Below are positions 27,409 to 37,261 of a DNA stretch of 64,000 nucleotides, one piece after another. The notes under the pieces are model-generated. The model saw nothing but the letters and a program-made list of their open reading frames with translations. It made no database searches and was not told the origin of the DNA. This stretch comes from JAKAXS01 sp041940525 (GTDB lineage: Bacteria; Pseudomonadota; Alphaproteobacteria; Rhizobiales; Hyphomicrobiaceae). Each line of letters starts with the position of its first letter. Within the stretch, counting starts at the first letter, position 1. The position numbers and the translations under genes were made by a program. Location: the NCBI GenBank assembly GCA_041940525.1, contig JBGTSB010000004.1, positions 1-64,000 of the forward strand. The letters are read 5' to 3'.

Positions 27409-30400
27409 TTATTCCGCCGGTTGCCGTTCGCTAGTGGACGAAGACCATTTCCGGGAGAACAGATCTCCGAGCCATCGGCAAATTACGTAGAACACGGGCG
27501 TAAAGATTAGGCCGAATACCGTCACGCCGATCATGCCCGAGAACACCGCTGTGCCGAGCGCCTGCCGCAGTTCCGCTCCTGCACCGGATGCCCAGACCAA
27601 AGGGACGACGCCTAGGATGAAGGCCAGGGACGTCATGACGATGGGGCGCATTCTCAGGCGAGCCGCTTCAACCGCCGCCTCCCACCTTGACCGGCCCTCT
27701 CGTTCCAACTGCTCGGCGAATTCGACGATCAGGATTGCGTTTTTCGCAGCCAGACCTATGAGAACGATAAATCCGACCTGCGTCAGGATGTTGTTATCCA
27801 TGCCGCGCACGATGACGCCGGTTATCGATGCAATGAGCGACATCGGAACGATAAGGATGATCGCTAGTGGCAGCGTCAGACTTTCAAACTGTGCCGCCAG
27901 AACGAGGAACACAAACGCGACACCGAGTGCGAACGCAAAGGCCGCGGTGTCGCCAGCTCTGATCTGCTGATAGGCCAGTTCAGTCCACTCGTAGCTGAAC
28001 CCTGGTGGAAGTGTTTCGGCGGCCACCTCTTGCATGGCGGCGATCGCCTGCCCTTGCGAGTAACCAGGCGCTGCCGCTCCGTCCAGTTCTGCTGCCGGAT
28101 AAAGATTGTAGCGTGGCGCGCGCGCAGGCCCCGAAACATCACGGACAGTTGTGAACGTCCCTAAGGGAACAGTATCGCCGCTTGAGTTGCGAACACGTAT
28201 TTTCAGAACGTCCTTTGCATTGAGCCTGTAGCCGGAATCGGCTTGCGCTGTGACGCGGTAGGTTCGTCCCAACATGTTAAAGTCATTGACGTAAGCGGAG
28301 CCCAGATACGTCTGAAGAGATGTAAAGACGTCGGACACATTGACACCAAGCATCTGCGCCTTCACGCGATCGATGTCGAGATAGAGCTGGGGTGTTGCGT
28401 TCTCGAACAACGAAAAGACCTGACGCAGCTCGGGCCGTTGGTTGGCTTTTGCCATCATCGCGCCAACTGCTGACTGGAGCGCCGCCGAGCCATTGCCGCC
28501 TCGATCCTGGACCATCATGCGAAAGCCGCCGGCATTGCCAATGCCGCGGACTGGCGGAGGCGCGACGACCAACACCATGGCATCTTGGATGCTCGAAAAC
28601 CGCTTCAACAGCTCGCCTTGGATCGCTTTGGCAGAAAGTGCGGGATCGCCGGCGCGTTCCTCGAACGGCTTCAGCACCACGAACACCGCACCGGCGTTTG
28701 ATGAATTTGTACGGGTTGCACCTGAGAAGCCTACGAGATTGACCGCGTGGGCAACACCGGGAACTTCCAATGCCAGTTCAACAGCGCGACGGTTGACTTC
28801 GTCAGTGCGCGATAGCGAAGCCGCGGGTGGCAACTGCGTGACCGTTATCAAGTAGCCGGCATCGACGCCGGGAATGAAGCCAATGGGCGTCTTTCGAAAC
28901 TCGTTGACACCAAAGCCGATGAGCCCAGCGTAAAGGACCAGCATCACTGCACCGATGCGAACGGTTCGTCCAACAAACCAAGCGTAGCCTCCTGACAGCT
29001 TGTCGAAGCTCCAGTTGAACACGCGGAAGAACGCATGGATCGGCCGCATCGCCAGACTTGGCTTTTGACCAGCCGAATGAGGTTTCAGCAAGAGTGCGCA
29101 CAGTGCAGGCGATAGCGTCAGCGAAACCACGAGAGAAATTACGGTTGCGCCTGCGATTGTCAGGGCGAACTGCTGATAGAACTGGCCGGAGATTCCCGTG
29201 ATGAAAGCCGATGGGACAAAGACCGCCGTCAAGACGAGTGCGATGGCAATCAACGCGGTTCCAACTTCGTTCATCGTCTTGTAGGCAGCGTCGCGTGGCG
29301 ACATGCCAAGGGCCATGTTCCGTTCGACGTTCTCTACAACAACGATGGCGTCATCGACCACGATACCAATTGCTAGGACAAGCCCGAACAAGGAGAGATT
29401 GTTCAGCGAAAACCCAAAGGTTGCCATCAGGAAGAACGTCCCGATAAGCGAAACAGGAATTGCAATGATCGGGATGATGGCTGCGCGCCATGTCTGAAGA
29501 AACAGAATGACGACCAGGACAACTAGGACAACGGCTTCCAGAATCGTGTGAACCACGGCGTCGATCGACTGCTGGATGAATTCCGTGGGGTTATAAATGA
29601 TGTCGTACTTGATGCCCGCAGGAAACGATTGCGAGGCCTTCTCCATCGCTGCTTTGATCTTCTCAGCCGTTTCAATCGCGTTAGAGCCGGGCAACTGAAA
29701 GATGCCCATGCCAACAGCTGGGCTTTTGTCGAGATAGGAGTTCACGCCATAGTCTTGAGCAGCAAGCTCTACGCGCGCCACGTCCTTCACGCGAACCGTC
29801 GCATTGCCGTTTTGCTTGACAACAATGTCTCCGAACTGGTCCGGGTCGATCAGGCGTCCTTGCGTTTGGACAGAGATTTGAAACGCGCCCGGCTGCTTGA
29901 CAGGCGGCTGGTTCAACACGCCGGCGGCGACTTGCACGTTTTGCCTTTGCAAGGCCGAGACAACATCATTTGTCGTCAAGGAAAGCGATTGCATGCGATC
30001 CGGGTCGAGCCAAACACGCATCGAATAGTCCCGGCCGCCGAACACCGTAATCGAGCCCACACCTTCGATGCGGCTCAAGACATCAACAACATTGATGTTG
30101 GCGTAGTTAGAGATAAAGAGAGTGTCGCGCGATTGGTCTGGCGAAAGCATGTGCACGACCATCATCAGGTCTGGCGACGCCTTCGCCACTGTGACACCAA
30201 TATTGCGTACATCGGCGGGCAGCCTTGGCGATGCCGTTGCCACGCGATTTTGCACTTGGACTTGTGCGGTGTCCAAGTCCGTCCCCAAGTCGAACGTCAC
30301 CGAAATTGAGAACCGGCCATCACCCGTCGAGTTAGACGAGATGTAGAGCATGCGCTCGACGCCGTTGATCTGTTGCTCCAGCGGCGCGACCACGGTGTTG

Positions 30401-30579
30401 GCGACGACTTCGGCGCTGGCGCCCGGATACTGACCCGTAATGTTGACCACGGGAGGCGCAATCTGTGGGTACTGAGCGATCGGCAACCGCTCCAGAGACA
30501 CGGCCCCTAGGATAATGAACACGATCGATATGACCGCCGCGAAGATCGGACGATCGATAAAAAAGTGCGACAACCGCAT
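27409..30579 (-). CDS. RND multidrug efflux permease (HAE-1/AcrB type)
   Basis: The inner-membrane proton-driven pump of a tripartite efflux system. It has 1056 residues, the normal AcrB length. It opens with 'MRLSHFFIDRPIFAAVISIV', followed by the porter motif 'AQYPQIAPPVVNITGQYPGA'. The membrane core with proton-relay aspartates in 'LVLAIGIVVDDAIVVVENVE' is near residue 400, and the second repeat begins near 540. 'GLAAKNAILIVEFAEQLERE' lies near residue 970. The ATG has AAGGAG seven bases upstream and lies 16 bp after the adaptor's stop, so the two form an operon. No outer-membrane factor gene is linked. Substrates cannot be predicted. Confidence 0.95.
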   Translation of the reverse strand: MRLSHFFIDRPIFAAVISIVFIILGAVSLERLPIAQYPQIAPPVVNITGQYPGASAEVVANTVVAPLEQQINGVERMLYISSNSTGDGRFSISVTFDLGTDLDTAQVQVQNRVATASPRLPADVRNIGVTVAKASPDLMMVVHMLSPDQSRDTLFISNYANINVVDVLSRIEGVGSITVFGGRDYSMRVWLDPDRMQSLSLTTNDVVSALQRQNVQVAAGVLNQPPVKQPGAFQISVQTQGRLIDPDQFGDIVVKQNGNATVRVKDVARVELAAQDYGVNSYLDKSPAVGMGIFQLPGSNAIETAEKIKAAMEKASQSFPAGIKYDIIYNPTEFIQQSIDAVVHTILEAVVLVVLVVILFLQTWRAAIIPIIAIPVSLIGTFFLMATFGFSLNNLSLFGLVLAIGIVVDDAIVVVENVERNMALGMSPRDAAYKTMNEVGTALIAIALVLTAVFVPSAFITGISGQFYQQFALTIAGATVISLVVSLTLSPALCALLLKPHSAGQKPSLAMRPIHAFFRVFNWSFDKLSGGYAWFVGRTVRIGAVMLVLYAGLIGFGVNEFRKTPIGFIPGVDAGYLITVTQLPPAASLSRTDEVNRRAVELALEVPGVAHAVNLVGFSGATRTNSSNAGAVFVVLKPFEERAGDPALSAKAIQGELLKRFSSIQDAMVLVVAPPPVRGIGNAGGFRMMVQDRGGNGSAALQSAVGAMMAKANQRPELRQVFSLFENATPQLYLDIDRVKAQMLGVNVSDVFTSLQTYLGSAYVNDFNMLGRTYRVTAQADSGYRLNAKDVLKIRVRNSSGDTVPLGTFTTVRDVSGPARAPRYNLYPAAELDGAAAPGYSQGQAIAAMQEVAAETLPPGFSYEWTELAYQQIRAGDTAAFAFALGVAFVFLVLAAQFESLTLPLAIILIVPMSLIASITGVIVRGMDNNILTQVGFIVLIGLAAKNAILIVEFAEQLEREGRSRWEAAVEAARLRMRPIVMTSLAFILGVVPLVWASGAGAELRQALGTAVFSGMIGVTVFGLIFTPVFYVICRWLGDLFSRKWSSSTSERQPAE

Positions 30580-30595
30580 GGGCGCGCTCCTTGAT

Positions 30596-31798
30596 TTAGT
30601 TGGCTTGCGAGGCTTCGCGTTCTGGCTCAGTTGCGTTCAACGCAGTCTTGGCGGCCGGAGCCATTTGTGGGGCAACCTTCGTGCCGGGGCGGATTCGCAT
30701 CAGGCCCTTGACGACGACTTTATCGTCTTCATCAAGTCCCGCGGTTACAACACGCATGTCGCCGACGACCTGTCCCAGGGTTACGTATTTCGGCTGGGCA
30801 ACATTTTCCTTGTCGAGCGTGTAGACGAACTTGCGAACCTGTTCCGTGCCAATGGCAGTATCGGGAACTAACAGTGCTTCGGCGGGCGGCGCGGCTGCGA
30901 GACGAATGCGGCCAAACATGCCAGGCGTTAGCCGTCCAGTGGGGTTAGGAAATTCCGCCCTGCCTCGGATCGTGCCTGTGGATTGATCAATGACGTTATC
31001 GACGAAGTCGACTTGGCCTTCGTGTGCGAACTGGTCTTCATCGATCAATTTCAGCTCGACAGGAATTTTTAGCCCCCGATTTGAGGTTTGCGTTGCTGTC
31101 GTTGTGACGGAGCGGCTGTATTTGAGGTAGCTCGCTTCGTCCATCGTGAACTCGAATCTGATTGGGTCCACCGACGCGATGGTAGCGAGCATTGTTTCGT
31201 TGGCGCGCACGAGATTGCCGGGAGCCACACGGCGATCACCGATTCTGCCGGATACCGCCGCCCTCAATTCTGTGTATTGCAGGTCAAGTTCGGCCGAACG
31301 CTTGGCAGCCTTTCGCGCAGACAAGCTGGCCGTCGCGACGCGGTCGGCCTGAAGTCTCTGGTCCAGTGTCTGCTCGCTGATGACTGTACCGCGCCGCAGC
31401 GACTGACCGCGCTGCAAGTTGCTTGAGGCAAACGACAAATCAGCCTCGGCTTGTTGGACAGAGGCCTTGCTCTGATCGAGCGCAGCTTGGAACGGTCGCG
31501 GGTCAATCGTGAAAAGCAAGTCGCCTTTTTTGACCAGCTGGCCATCCTGGAAATGGATGTCTTGCAGGTAACCGGCGACACGTGCCCGGACTTCCACGAA
31601 GTCTACAGCGACGAAACGGCCAACGTACTCGTCGTGATCGCTGACCAGCTTTTTGGTGGGCTTTGCGACAGTGACTTGCGGCGCCGGAGGGGGAGCAGCA
31701 GCCTGAGCGCTCTCCTGCCCTTCATCGCATCCTGACAAACTTGATCCAAGGACGAAGAGTGCAGCAAATAGCATGGCGCCGCGGGACAATGACAACAT
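30596..31798 (-). CDS. RND efflux periplasmic adaptor lipoprotein (AcrA/MexA type)
   Basis: The membrane-fusion protein partner of the downstream RND permease. It has 400 residues. The start at 31796-31798 gives a lipoprotein signal with lipobox 'GSSLSGC', and a GGAGG lies four bases upstream; an in-frame start 32 codons earlier has neither. The lipoyl-like half-motifs are 'RARVAGYLQDIHFQDGQLVK' and 'AAVSGRIGDRRVAPGNLV', separated by a coiled-coil hairpin, followed by beta-barrel and membrane-proximal domains. The operon is divergent from a TetR gene and probably repressed by it. Confidence 0.94.
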   Translation of the reverse strand: MLSLSRGAMLFAALFVLGSSLSGCDEGQESAQAAAPPPAPQVTVAKPTKKLVSDHDEYVGRFVAVDFVEVRARVAGYLQDIHFQDGQLVKKGDLLFTIDPRPFQAALDQSKASVQQAEADLSFASSNLQRGQSLRRGTVISEQTLDQRLQADRVATASLSARKAAKRSAELDLQYTELRAAVSGRIGDRRVAPGNLVRANETMLATIASVDPIRFEFTMDEASYLKYSRSVTTTATQTSNRGLKIPVELKLIDEDQFAHEGQVDFVDNVIDQSTGTIRGRAEFPNPTGRLTPGMFGRIRLAAAPPAEALLVPDTAIGTEQVRKFVYTLDKENVAQPKYVTLGQVVGDMRVVTAGLDEDDKVVVKGLMRIRPGTKVAPQMAPAAKTALNATEPEREASQAN

Positions 31799-31912
31799 CG
31801 GACCTCCGTTACTTTCCTGGATCGTGACCGGGCTTGCCGGAAGCCGGTGACAAGTTTTGCATTGCGTTGCAGTGCGAGATGAGGTCAGTGACAATCGTGA
31901 CGTGCCATGATA

Positions 31913-31952
31913 TTACTGACCGGTAACACCCCCATAGGTACCGATCGGTAAC
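31913..31952. promoter_or_regulatory. Two TetR-type operator repeats in the divergent efflux promoter
   Basis: TACCGATCGGTA (31939-31950) is a perfect 12-bp palindrome. TACTGACCGGTA (31914-31925) is a near copy 25 bp upstream, centre to centre, and both are followed by AAC. They sit between the adaptor and regulator genes, as expected for TetR binding that controls both promoters. Confidence 0.7.
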
Positions 31953-31981
31953 ATCCTTTGTCAAGAGGTGAAGATTTTAAG

Positions 31982-32605
31982 GTGGCGAATTCGAAGGACA
32001 AAATTGCCGCAGGCATAAATATTGATACGGACGATTTGAGTAAGATGGCGCCGCGAGATCGTATTATGGCAGCGGCCCGGGGGCTGTTTTATCAGCAGGG
32101 CATTCACCCCGTTGGCGTTGAAGCGATCGCTGAAGCCGCGCTTTCCAACAAGATGACGCTCTATCGGCACTTCAAATCGAAAGACGATTTGATTGTAGAA
32201 TACTGCTCCGAGCTCGCTCGTGAGGGTGACGAGGTGTGGGAGCGTATCAACAGCGCCCATCCCGATGCTCCCGAACAGCGACTGGCGGCTTGGGTCGATC
32301 ATGTCGAGGACGTTCTCACGCATAGCGGTGAGCGAGGCTGCGCATTAGCCAACGCTGCCGTCGAGCTTGCTCCACAGCACCCTGCGCGGGCTGTTATCGA
32401 CGCGTACAAGGCGCGAAAGCGGGCGCATTTGGTGCGGCTGTTCAAGGCAGCGAACTATCAACGGCCCGAAATGCTCGCGGATGAGGTGTTCCTACTGTTC
32501 GAAGGAGCGCGGATAACAATGCAGTGTGGCGGCAAGCCAATGTCTCTCAGGGTCGTCAAAATGCTGCGCAATTTGCTCGCCAGTTCGCCGCGAAAAACCT
32601 GCTAG
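31982..32605 (+). CDS. TetR/AcrR-family transcriptional regulator
   Basis: A repressor of about 207 residues. The N-terminal helix-turn-helix runs 'RDRIMAAARGLFYQQGIHPV' and 'GVEAIAEAALSNKMTLYRHF', followed by an all-helical ligand and dimer domain with 'GERGCALANAAVEL'. It is divergent from the RND efflux operon, with two matching palindromes between them, so it very likely represses the pump and itself. The start is uncertain: GTG at 31982 is used, ATG at 32045 directly before the HTH is possible, and the frame is open from TTG at 31958. Confidence 0.9.
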   Translation: MANSKDKIAAGINIDTDDLSKMAPRDRIMAAARGLFYQQGIHPVGVEAIAEAALSNKMTLYRHFKSKDDLIVEYCSELAREGDEVWERINSAHPDAPEQRLAAWVDHVEDVLTHSGERGCALANAAVELAPQHPARAVIDAYKARKRAHLVRLFKAANYQRPEMLADEVFLLFEGARITMQCGGKPMSLRVVKMLRNLLASSPRKTC

Positions 32606-32765
32606 CTCTTGATTTGGTCATTTGGGTTTAGGCCGGATGTCTCAGGTTGGTTCGCGATACCATTTGCGGGAGGATGACTGGGGCAAAGGCGGATATCGGC
32701 TAGTCTCTTCACGATAACAATAAATTACCCGAGTTTTCAAAGCTGCTCTAACGAGTTGGAACAGG

Positions 32766-35700
32766 TTAAGTCTTTCCGCTTTCGGTGTGCACCTCCTCGA
32801 CTGGGCTGCCTTCGTAGAGGCCCGGCGGAACGTGCATGGACTTCAGCACCATGGATAGGGGGCGTAAGGCCGTCTTCGGGGCCACGTTAGCACCGCTCAT
32901 CACCGTTGCGCCGAAAGCCACCGAGGAGCCGTCGCCGATGTGGGCTTCCTTCACCTTGAGGATCATGTTCTCGAAGGTGTGGAATTGCAGAAAGCCTCCG
33001 ACGACACAGTCGCTGCCAAAGCGTACCGCGTTCCAGTCGGAACATTGCATTGGCTCAATAACAATTGTGCCCTGGCCGACCTGGCAACCGAGCCAGCGCA
33101 GGATTGGATTGGCCAGAACGGTGCCCGACAACACGCCGATGGGGCCGCGGCACCAGGCGAAGAAGCAGTCTTGTGCGAAGAAGTAGGTGAAGTGGCGCCA
33201 CGACCAGAACGGCGTTCTGTGGTCGGTGCCCCAGCTGTTGCCAATAAGGCCTTGCTTGACCGCGACGGTGAGCCCGATCAGGGCAGCCTCCGCAAGGACC
33301 AGAGCCACGACGGCGCCTAGGATCGCGTTGATCTCCAACCGCAACAGACTGATGTAGAAAAGTGTGAATACCAGCGCTTCGACTGCTCTGAGCATGCCGA
33401 TGCTGACCACGTCGTTGAGCAGCATCCGCCCGAGGAACAGCGGGAATCCGGGCGGTTTGTGCTGCCGGTTTTCTTCCTCGAAGGAGGCGCTCGCAAATTG
33501 AAGCGGCGGATTGCCGGCGACGGTAACCGGTGAGCCGGAACGCGTACGCATCTGCCGGCGGTAAAGGATATCGCTGCAAGGGGTCGAGACGCCCAGTAGG
33601 AAGTTGTCCGGCAGCGCGCCAGCCTCCGCGACGCAATTGTTGCCGCTGAAGAAGTTGCGCGGCATCTCGATGCGGCGCAACGAGATGTGCGTGGCGCCAT
33701 AGTCGAGCACGTTGGTGAAGCTGCCGTTAGACCAGAACACCTGCGAGTCGACGCCAGTGACTTCGGGTACGAGATTGAACATGATATCGCACTCGGACGC
33801 GCCTTGCCGTGGAAAGCGCAATCCGGCGATGGCACGCAGGTATTGTCCCGTGATCGTCCACGTCCACAGTCCTTGGATGCCGTTGAGCATGCTCATGCGG
33901 TACATGAGCAACGAAGCCTTGAGCCCCCGTGATCCGTAGACGCCGGGGGACGTGGCAGTGAAGCGGATGAACAAGCTTCCCAGAACAGACGTTACGACGG
34001 TGACAAGCCACATCGTCGCAAAAGCATAGACCGCGAGCTGCCCGAAGATGATGTGCAGGGGCGTGGTCGTGAAATAGTCCGGAGGCACCTGGCCAGCCGC
34101 GCTGGTGGCCCCTTGTGCGCCGGTATTCGGCGGAACCGTGGCGCCGGCCGATCCGGGAGCCGCGGGCTGCGCCGGTGTGTCGGGTGTGACGAACGTCGTG
34201 AAGGACGTTCCCGACAGTTCGGCTTCTCCCACCGGGATAAACTGGCGCGCACCCCATAAGATCAGTGCGGTCGGCACGACCGTCAACGCGAAGTAGACCG
34301 CAATCTGCATGAGCACATTGAGGCTCTCAAGCAACCAGACTGGAAGCGCATACTGGGACACCGCGGACGCGCGCTTCAGGTTGAGATGGCGGCCTGTTGC
34401 CCTTGCAGGAGCGCCCTCCCACAACTCTCCAGGGCCGACATCCGAGAGCACGGGTGTGAAGGGCGTGATCCAGGCGCCTTGTCCTACAGTCACACCGTTG
34501 GAAACGCCCGCGCGCATGCCAATTTTGCAGCCATCTTCCAAATGGATCGGGCCGACATGGAGGTTCGCGCCTTCCCATCGGGCGGTGTGCAGGTAGGCTC
34601 CGGTCTGGATCGCAACATCATCTCCGAAGGAGATGAGGTCCAGCGGACCGTAGAAGTTCGCGTCCTGGGCGCACTGAAGGTTCTTACCGGACTTAGCACC
34701 GAGCTGGCTCAGTGCGAACGCCATCAGCGGCGCGCTCCTGTACATCGCACCGAGAGGTAAGAGGACCGTGTTCTGCAGCCGGCCAATGCACCAGATGCGC
34801 AAATGCATCCAGCTCCATTTTGGGTAGATCCCGGGCGTAACGTGGGTGCGGTGGATGTGTCCACTCATCAGGAGTTTGACGAACATGGCCCAGAGCAGGG
34901 TTGCGAAAGGCACGGACAAGCCAAACAAGTAAAGGCCAAACCCGACAATGATGAACGCCCAAATATCCGCCGTAGCGAAGAATGTGCCGATTTCCAGAAA
35001 CCCGAACACGCTCAAGAAGGCGAGAAAGGCCGGAGAGTAGAGAAACAGCGAGAAGAGGATTTGCAGCGTGGTAAAGGCTCTGATCGAAAGCACCTTCGCC
35101 GCCGCTTCGTCGCGGGGATGACTGGAGCCGCTGCCGAGTTGTTCAGCTGGAATGATCTCCAGCTTCGCTGGCTGCGCGCGCGGGCGTTCGACAATTTTGC
35201 GCGCCGTGTTGCAATCGCTGAGCAGCGCCCTTACGGGCACACTCCAACCGGCCGCGTGAAGACGCTGCGCCAGCCGCGCGATGACAATCGAATGACCGCC
35301 GGCGTCTACGAAACGGTCATCCCAGCCGATTGGCGTTCCAAAGACTGTGCGGCAAATCTCGAGCACTTCATCCGAACCCGGCGGCATGGTCGCGTCTGCT
35401 TCGACGTGCGGGCGTTCCAGCACAGCTGCCGCCGCGCCGCTTTCCTGTCGAGCCAAGTCAGCTTCGGGTTCCGGGGCGGTTTCAGCTTGTAAGGTAAGCG
35501 AAGAGAGCTGCGGAAGCTGCTTCCGGTCGATCTTGCCGGAGACCGGCTTCATCACGAATTTTTCGACGAGGAAGATGCGTGACGGCACCGACGTTTCAGG
35601 AAGCTGCCGGGAGAGAACCGAAGTTACGCGAGCCGTCCAGTCCCCAGGAGCTGCGGCTGCAACGTGTACCGGCCCGTCCGCAACGCTCGGCGCTGAAACA

Positions 35701-37193
35701 AACGCGACGAGTTCTTCGTTTTGATAGTCGAGAACAGCGGCGTCGATCTCACCAAACTGCGCTTGCAAAATATCTTCGACCGCTTGGGCCTCGACCCGGT
35801 GCCCGCGCACCTTGAGCTGCGCGTCGATCCGGCCCATGAAATGTATGCGGTTCGTCTCGGGATCAATCCGGCATTTGTCGCCTGTCCGGTAAAGGCGGCC
35901 GAACGTTGGGTGCGCGATGAATTTTTTCGCGGTCTGCTCGGGAAGGTTCCTGTAACCGCGCGCCAGGTGTACGCCGCCGATGCAAAGCTCGCCTTCCGCA
36001 CCATGTGGCAGTGGCGCCAGTCCATCGACGTCCAGAATAACGTACGTGACGTTAGGGAAGGGGGAGCCGATGGTGATCGGCTCACCCGGCCGCAGGCTCT
36101 GCCGGCTGGTGTCCGTGCTTGCTTCGGTGGGGCCGTAGGTGTTGATGATCTGCCGGCGACCCCGGGTCCATGGCTCGACCAGGGCATTTGGAAAGGCTTC
36201 CCCGGCTGGCACGATGTAGCGGCACAGTGGATAAGGCAGATCGATTTCCGGTGTCGTCGTGAGCGTTGTCAGCAGAACGGGCGGGCAGAACAGAACGGTG
36301 ACTTCCGCGTTGTGCAAAATGGGCAGGAGATCTGGGCCGGAGCGCACCTCTTCCTTGGTCAGCAGCACGACAGAACACCCTGACACCCAGGCGCTGTACA
36401 TCTCCGAGATGCTTCCGTCATAGCCCAGCGACGAAGTCAGCGACGTGGCGTCATACCCGGGCAGCAGATCGAAGTAGTCGGCATAGGTTTGCGCTAGATT
36501 GACGTAACCAGCGTGTGGGCATTCAACCCCTTTCGGCATTCCGGTGGTGCCGCTGGTATAGAAAATCGTGGCTAGGCGTTCAGCAGGATCGTCCAACCAG
36601 GCCGGTCGTGCGGGCTCGGGGTCCGATACCGTTTCTGGTACAGTCAGAACGTCGATCGTTGGCAGATCTCGAAACCGCGCTTCGCCACGGGTCAGAATGA
36701 CAACGGGCTTGGCGTCATTGAGCATATGCTCAATGAGCGCCTCGGGCAGCGTGGTGTCCAGGAACATCAGCGTCCCGCCGGCTTTCAATATTCCGAGGTG
36801 GGACGCAACGATCTGCCAGTTGTCCTGTGACATCGCAACGGCGACGACCTGATCCGGCCCGTCGAGATAGGGCGCGATGGCCGCCGCGATCGCCCTGGCC
36901 CGCTGATCCAATTCGGAATACGTCAGGCTCTCGCCTGTGTGCGGCACCTGAAGAGCTGTCAGATGCGGGAAGCGCGCAGCCGACCGGCTGAAGATGTCGG
37001 TCAGCCAGCGCGCGTCTCTCTGGTGCGGTGCCCCGGTTAGGCTGTGAGGGCCGAACCGGTCCGTCAGACTATAGGGGCAAGTATCAAACGCGTCCGCCTC
37101 GCTTGGTTGAGACGCCCACAAGTAGCGCCGCCAGGCGGCATAAATCACTGCCACCAAGACCAGGAAAACCGCGCCTGCGATAATTGCTGCCAA
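32766..37193 (-). CDS. Pls/PosA-family nonribosomal peptide synthetase (poly-basic-amino-acid synthetase type)
   Basis: A membrane-bound synthetase of 1475 residues related to epsilon-poly-L-lysine synthetase. The adenylation domain (about 45-560) has A3 'YTSGTTGMPKG' (212-222), A5 'NTYGPTEAS' (351-359), A7 'YRTGD' (435-439) and the A10 lysine K554 in 'SGKIDR'. The thiolation domain carries S635 in 'DAGGHSIV'. Six membrane segments (about 705-735, 742-775, 955-985, 1045-1075, 1265-1285, 1290-1312) alternate with three soluble C-terminal domains (about 781-950, 1081-1255, 1320-1475) of left-handed-helix/acetyltransferase character, as in Pls, where they catalyse iterative peptide bond formation without a thioesterase. 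Unusual points are an extra N-terminal membrane segment (2-22) and a Pro/Ala/Gly-rich insert (about 1003-1038). The start is a TTG. The upstream sbnA and sbnB imply diaminopropionate as substrate. Confidence 0.93.
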   Translation of the reverse strand: MAAIIAGAVFLVLVAVIYAAWRRYLWASQPSEADAFDTCPYSLTDRFGPHSLTGAPHQRDARWLTDIFSRSAARFPHLTALQVPHTGESLTYSELDQRARAIAAAIAPYLDGPDQVVAVAMSQDNWQIVASHLGILKAGGTLMFLDTTLPEALIEHMLNDAKPVVILTRGEARFRDLPTIDVLTVPETVSDPEPARPAWLDDPAERLATIFYTSGTTGMPKGVECPHAGYVNLAQTYADYFDLLPGYDATSLTSSLGYDGSISEMYSAWVSGCSVVLLTKEEVRSGPDLLPILHNAEVTVLFCPPVLLTTLTTTPEIDLPYPLCRYIVPAGEAFPNALVEPWTRGRRQIINTYGPTEASTDTSRQSLRPGEPITIGSPFPNVTYVILDVDGLAPLPHGAEGELCIGGVHLARGYRNLPEQTAKKFIAHPTFGRLYRTGDKCRIDPETNRIHFMGRIDAQLKVRGHRVEAQAVEDILQAQFGEIDAAVLDYQNEELVAFVSAPSVADGPVHVAAAAPGDWTARVTSVLSRQLPETSVPSRIFLVEKFVMKPVSGKIDRKQLPQLSSLTLQAETAPEPEADLARQESGAAAAVLERPHVEADATMPPGSDEVLEICRTVFGTPIGWDDRFVDAGGHSIVIARLAQRLHAAGWSVPVRALLSDCNTARKIVERPRAQPAKLEIIPAEQLGSGSSHPRDEAAAKVLSIRAFTTLQILFSLFLYSPAFLAFLSVFGFLEIGTFFATADIWAFIIVGFGLYLFGLSVPFATLLWAMFVKLLMSGHIHRTHVTPGIYPKWSWMHLRIWCIGRLQNTVLLPLGAMYRSAPLMAFALSQLGAKSGKNLQCAQDANFYGPLDLISFGDDVAIQTGAYLHTARWEGANLHVGPIHLEDGCKIGMRAGVSNGVTVGQGAWITPFTPVLSDVGPGELWEGAPARATGRHLNLKRASAVSQYALPVWLLESLNVLMQIAVYFALTVVPTALILWGARQFIPVGEAELSGTSFTTFVTPDTPAQPAAPGSAGATVPPNTGAQGATSAAGQVPPDYFTTTPLHIIFGQLAVYAFATMWLVTVVTSVLGSLFIRFTATSPGVYGSRGLKASLLMYRMSMLNGIQGLWTWTITGQYLRAIAGLRFPRQGASECDIMFNLVPEVTGVDSQVFWSNGSFTNVLDYGATHISLRRIEMPRNFFSGNNCVAEAGALPDNFLLGVSTPCSDILYRRQMRTRSGSPVTVAGNPPLQFASASFEEENRQHKPPGFPLFLGRMLLNDVVSIGMLRAVEALVFTLFYISLLRLEINAILGAVVALVLAEAALIGLTVAVKQGLIGNSWGTDHRTPFWSWRHFTYFFAQDCFFAWCRGPIGVLSGTVLANPILRWLGCQVGQGTIVIEPMQCSDWNAVRFGSDCVVGGFLQFHTFENMILKVKEAHIGDGSSVAFGATVMSGANVAPKTALRPLSMVLKSMHVPPGLYEGSPVEEVHTESGKT

Positions 37194-37261
37194 GCTCTTT
37201 GCTCACTATTTATCGCGCGCGATTGGCCGTTTTGGCTCTCAGGCGGGACGCTTTGCCGGGG

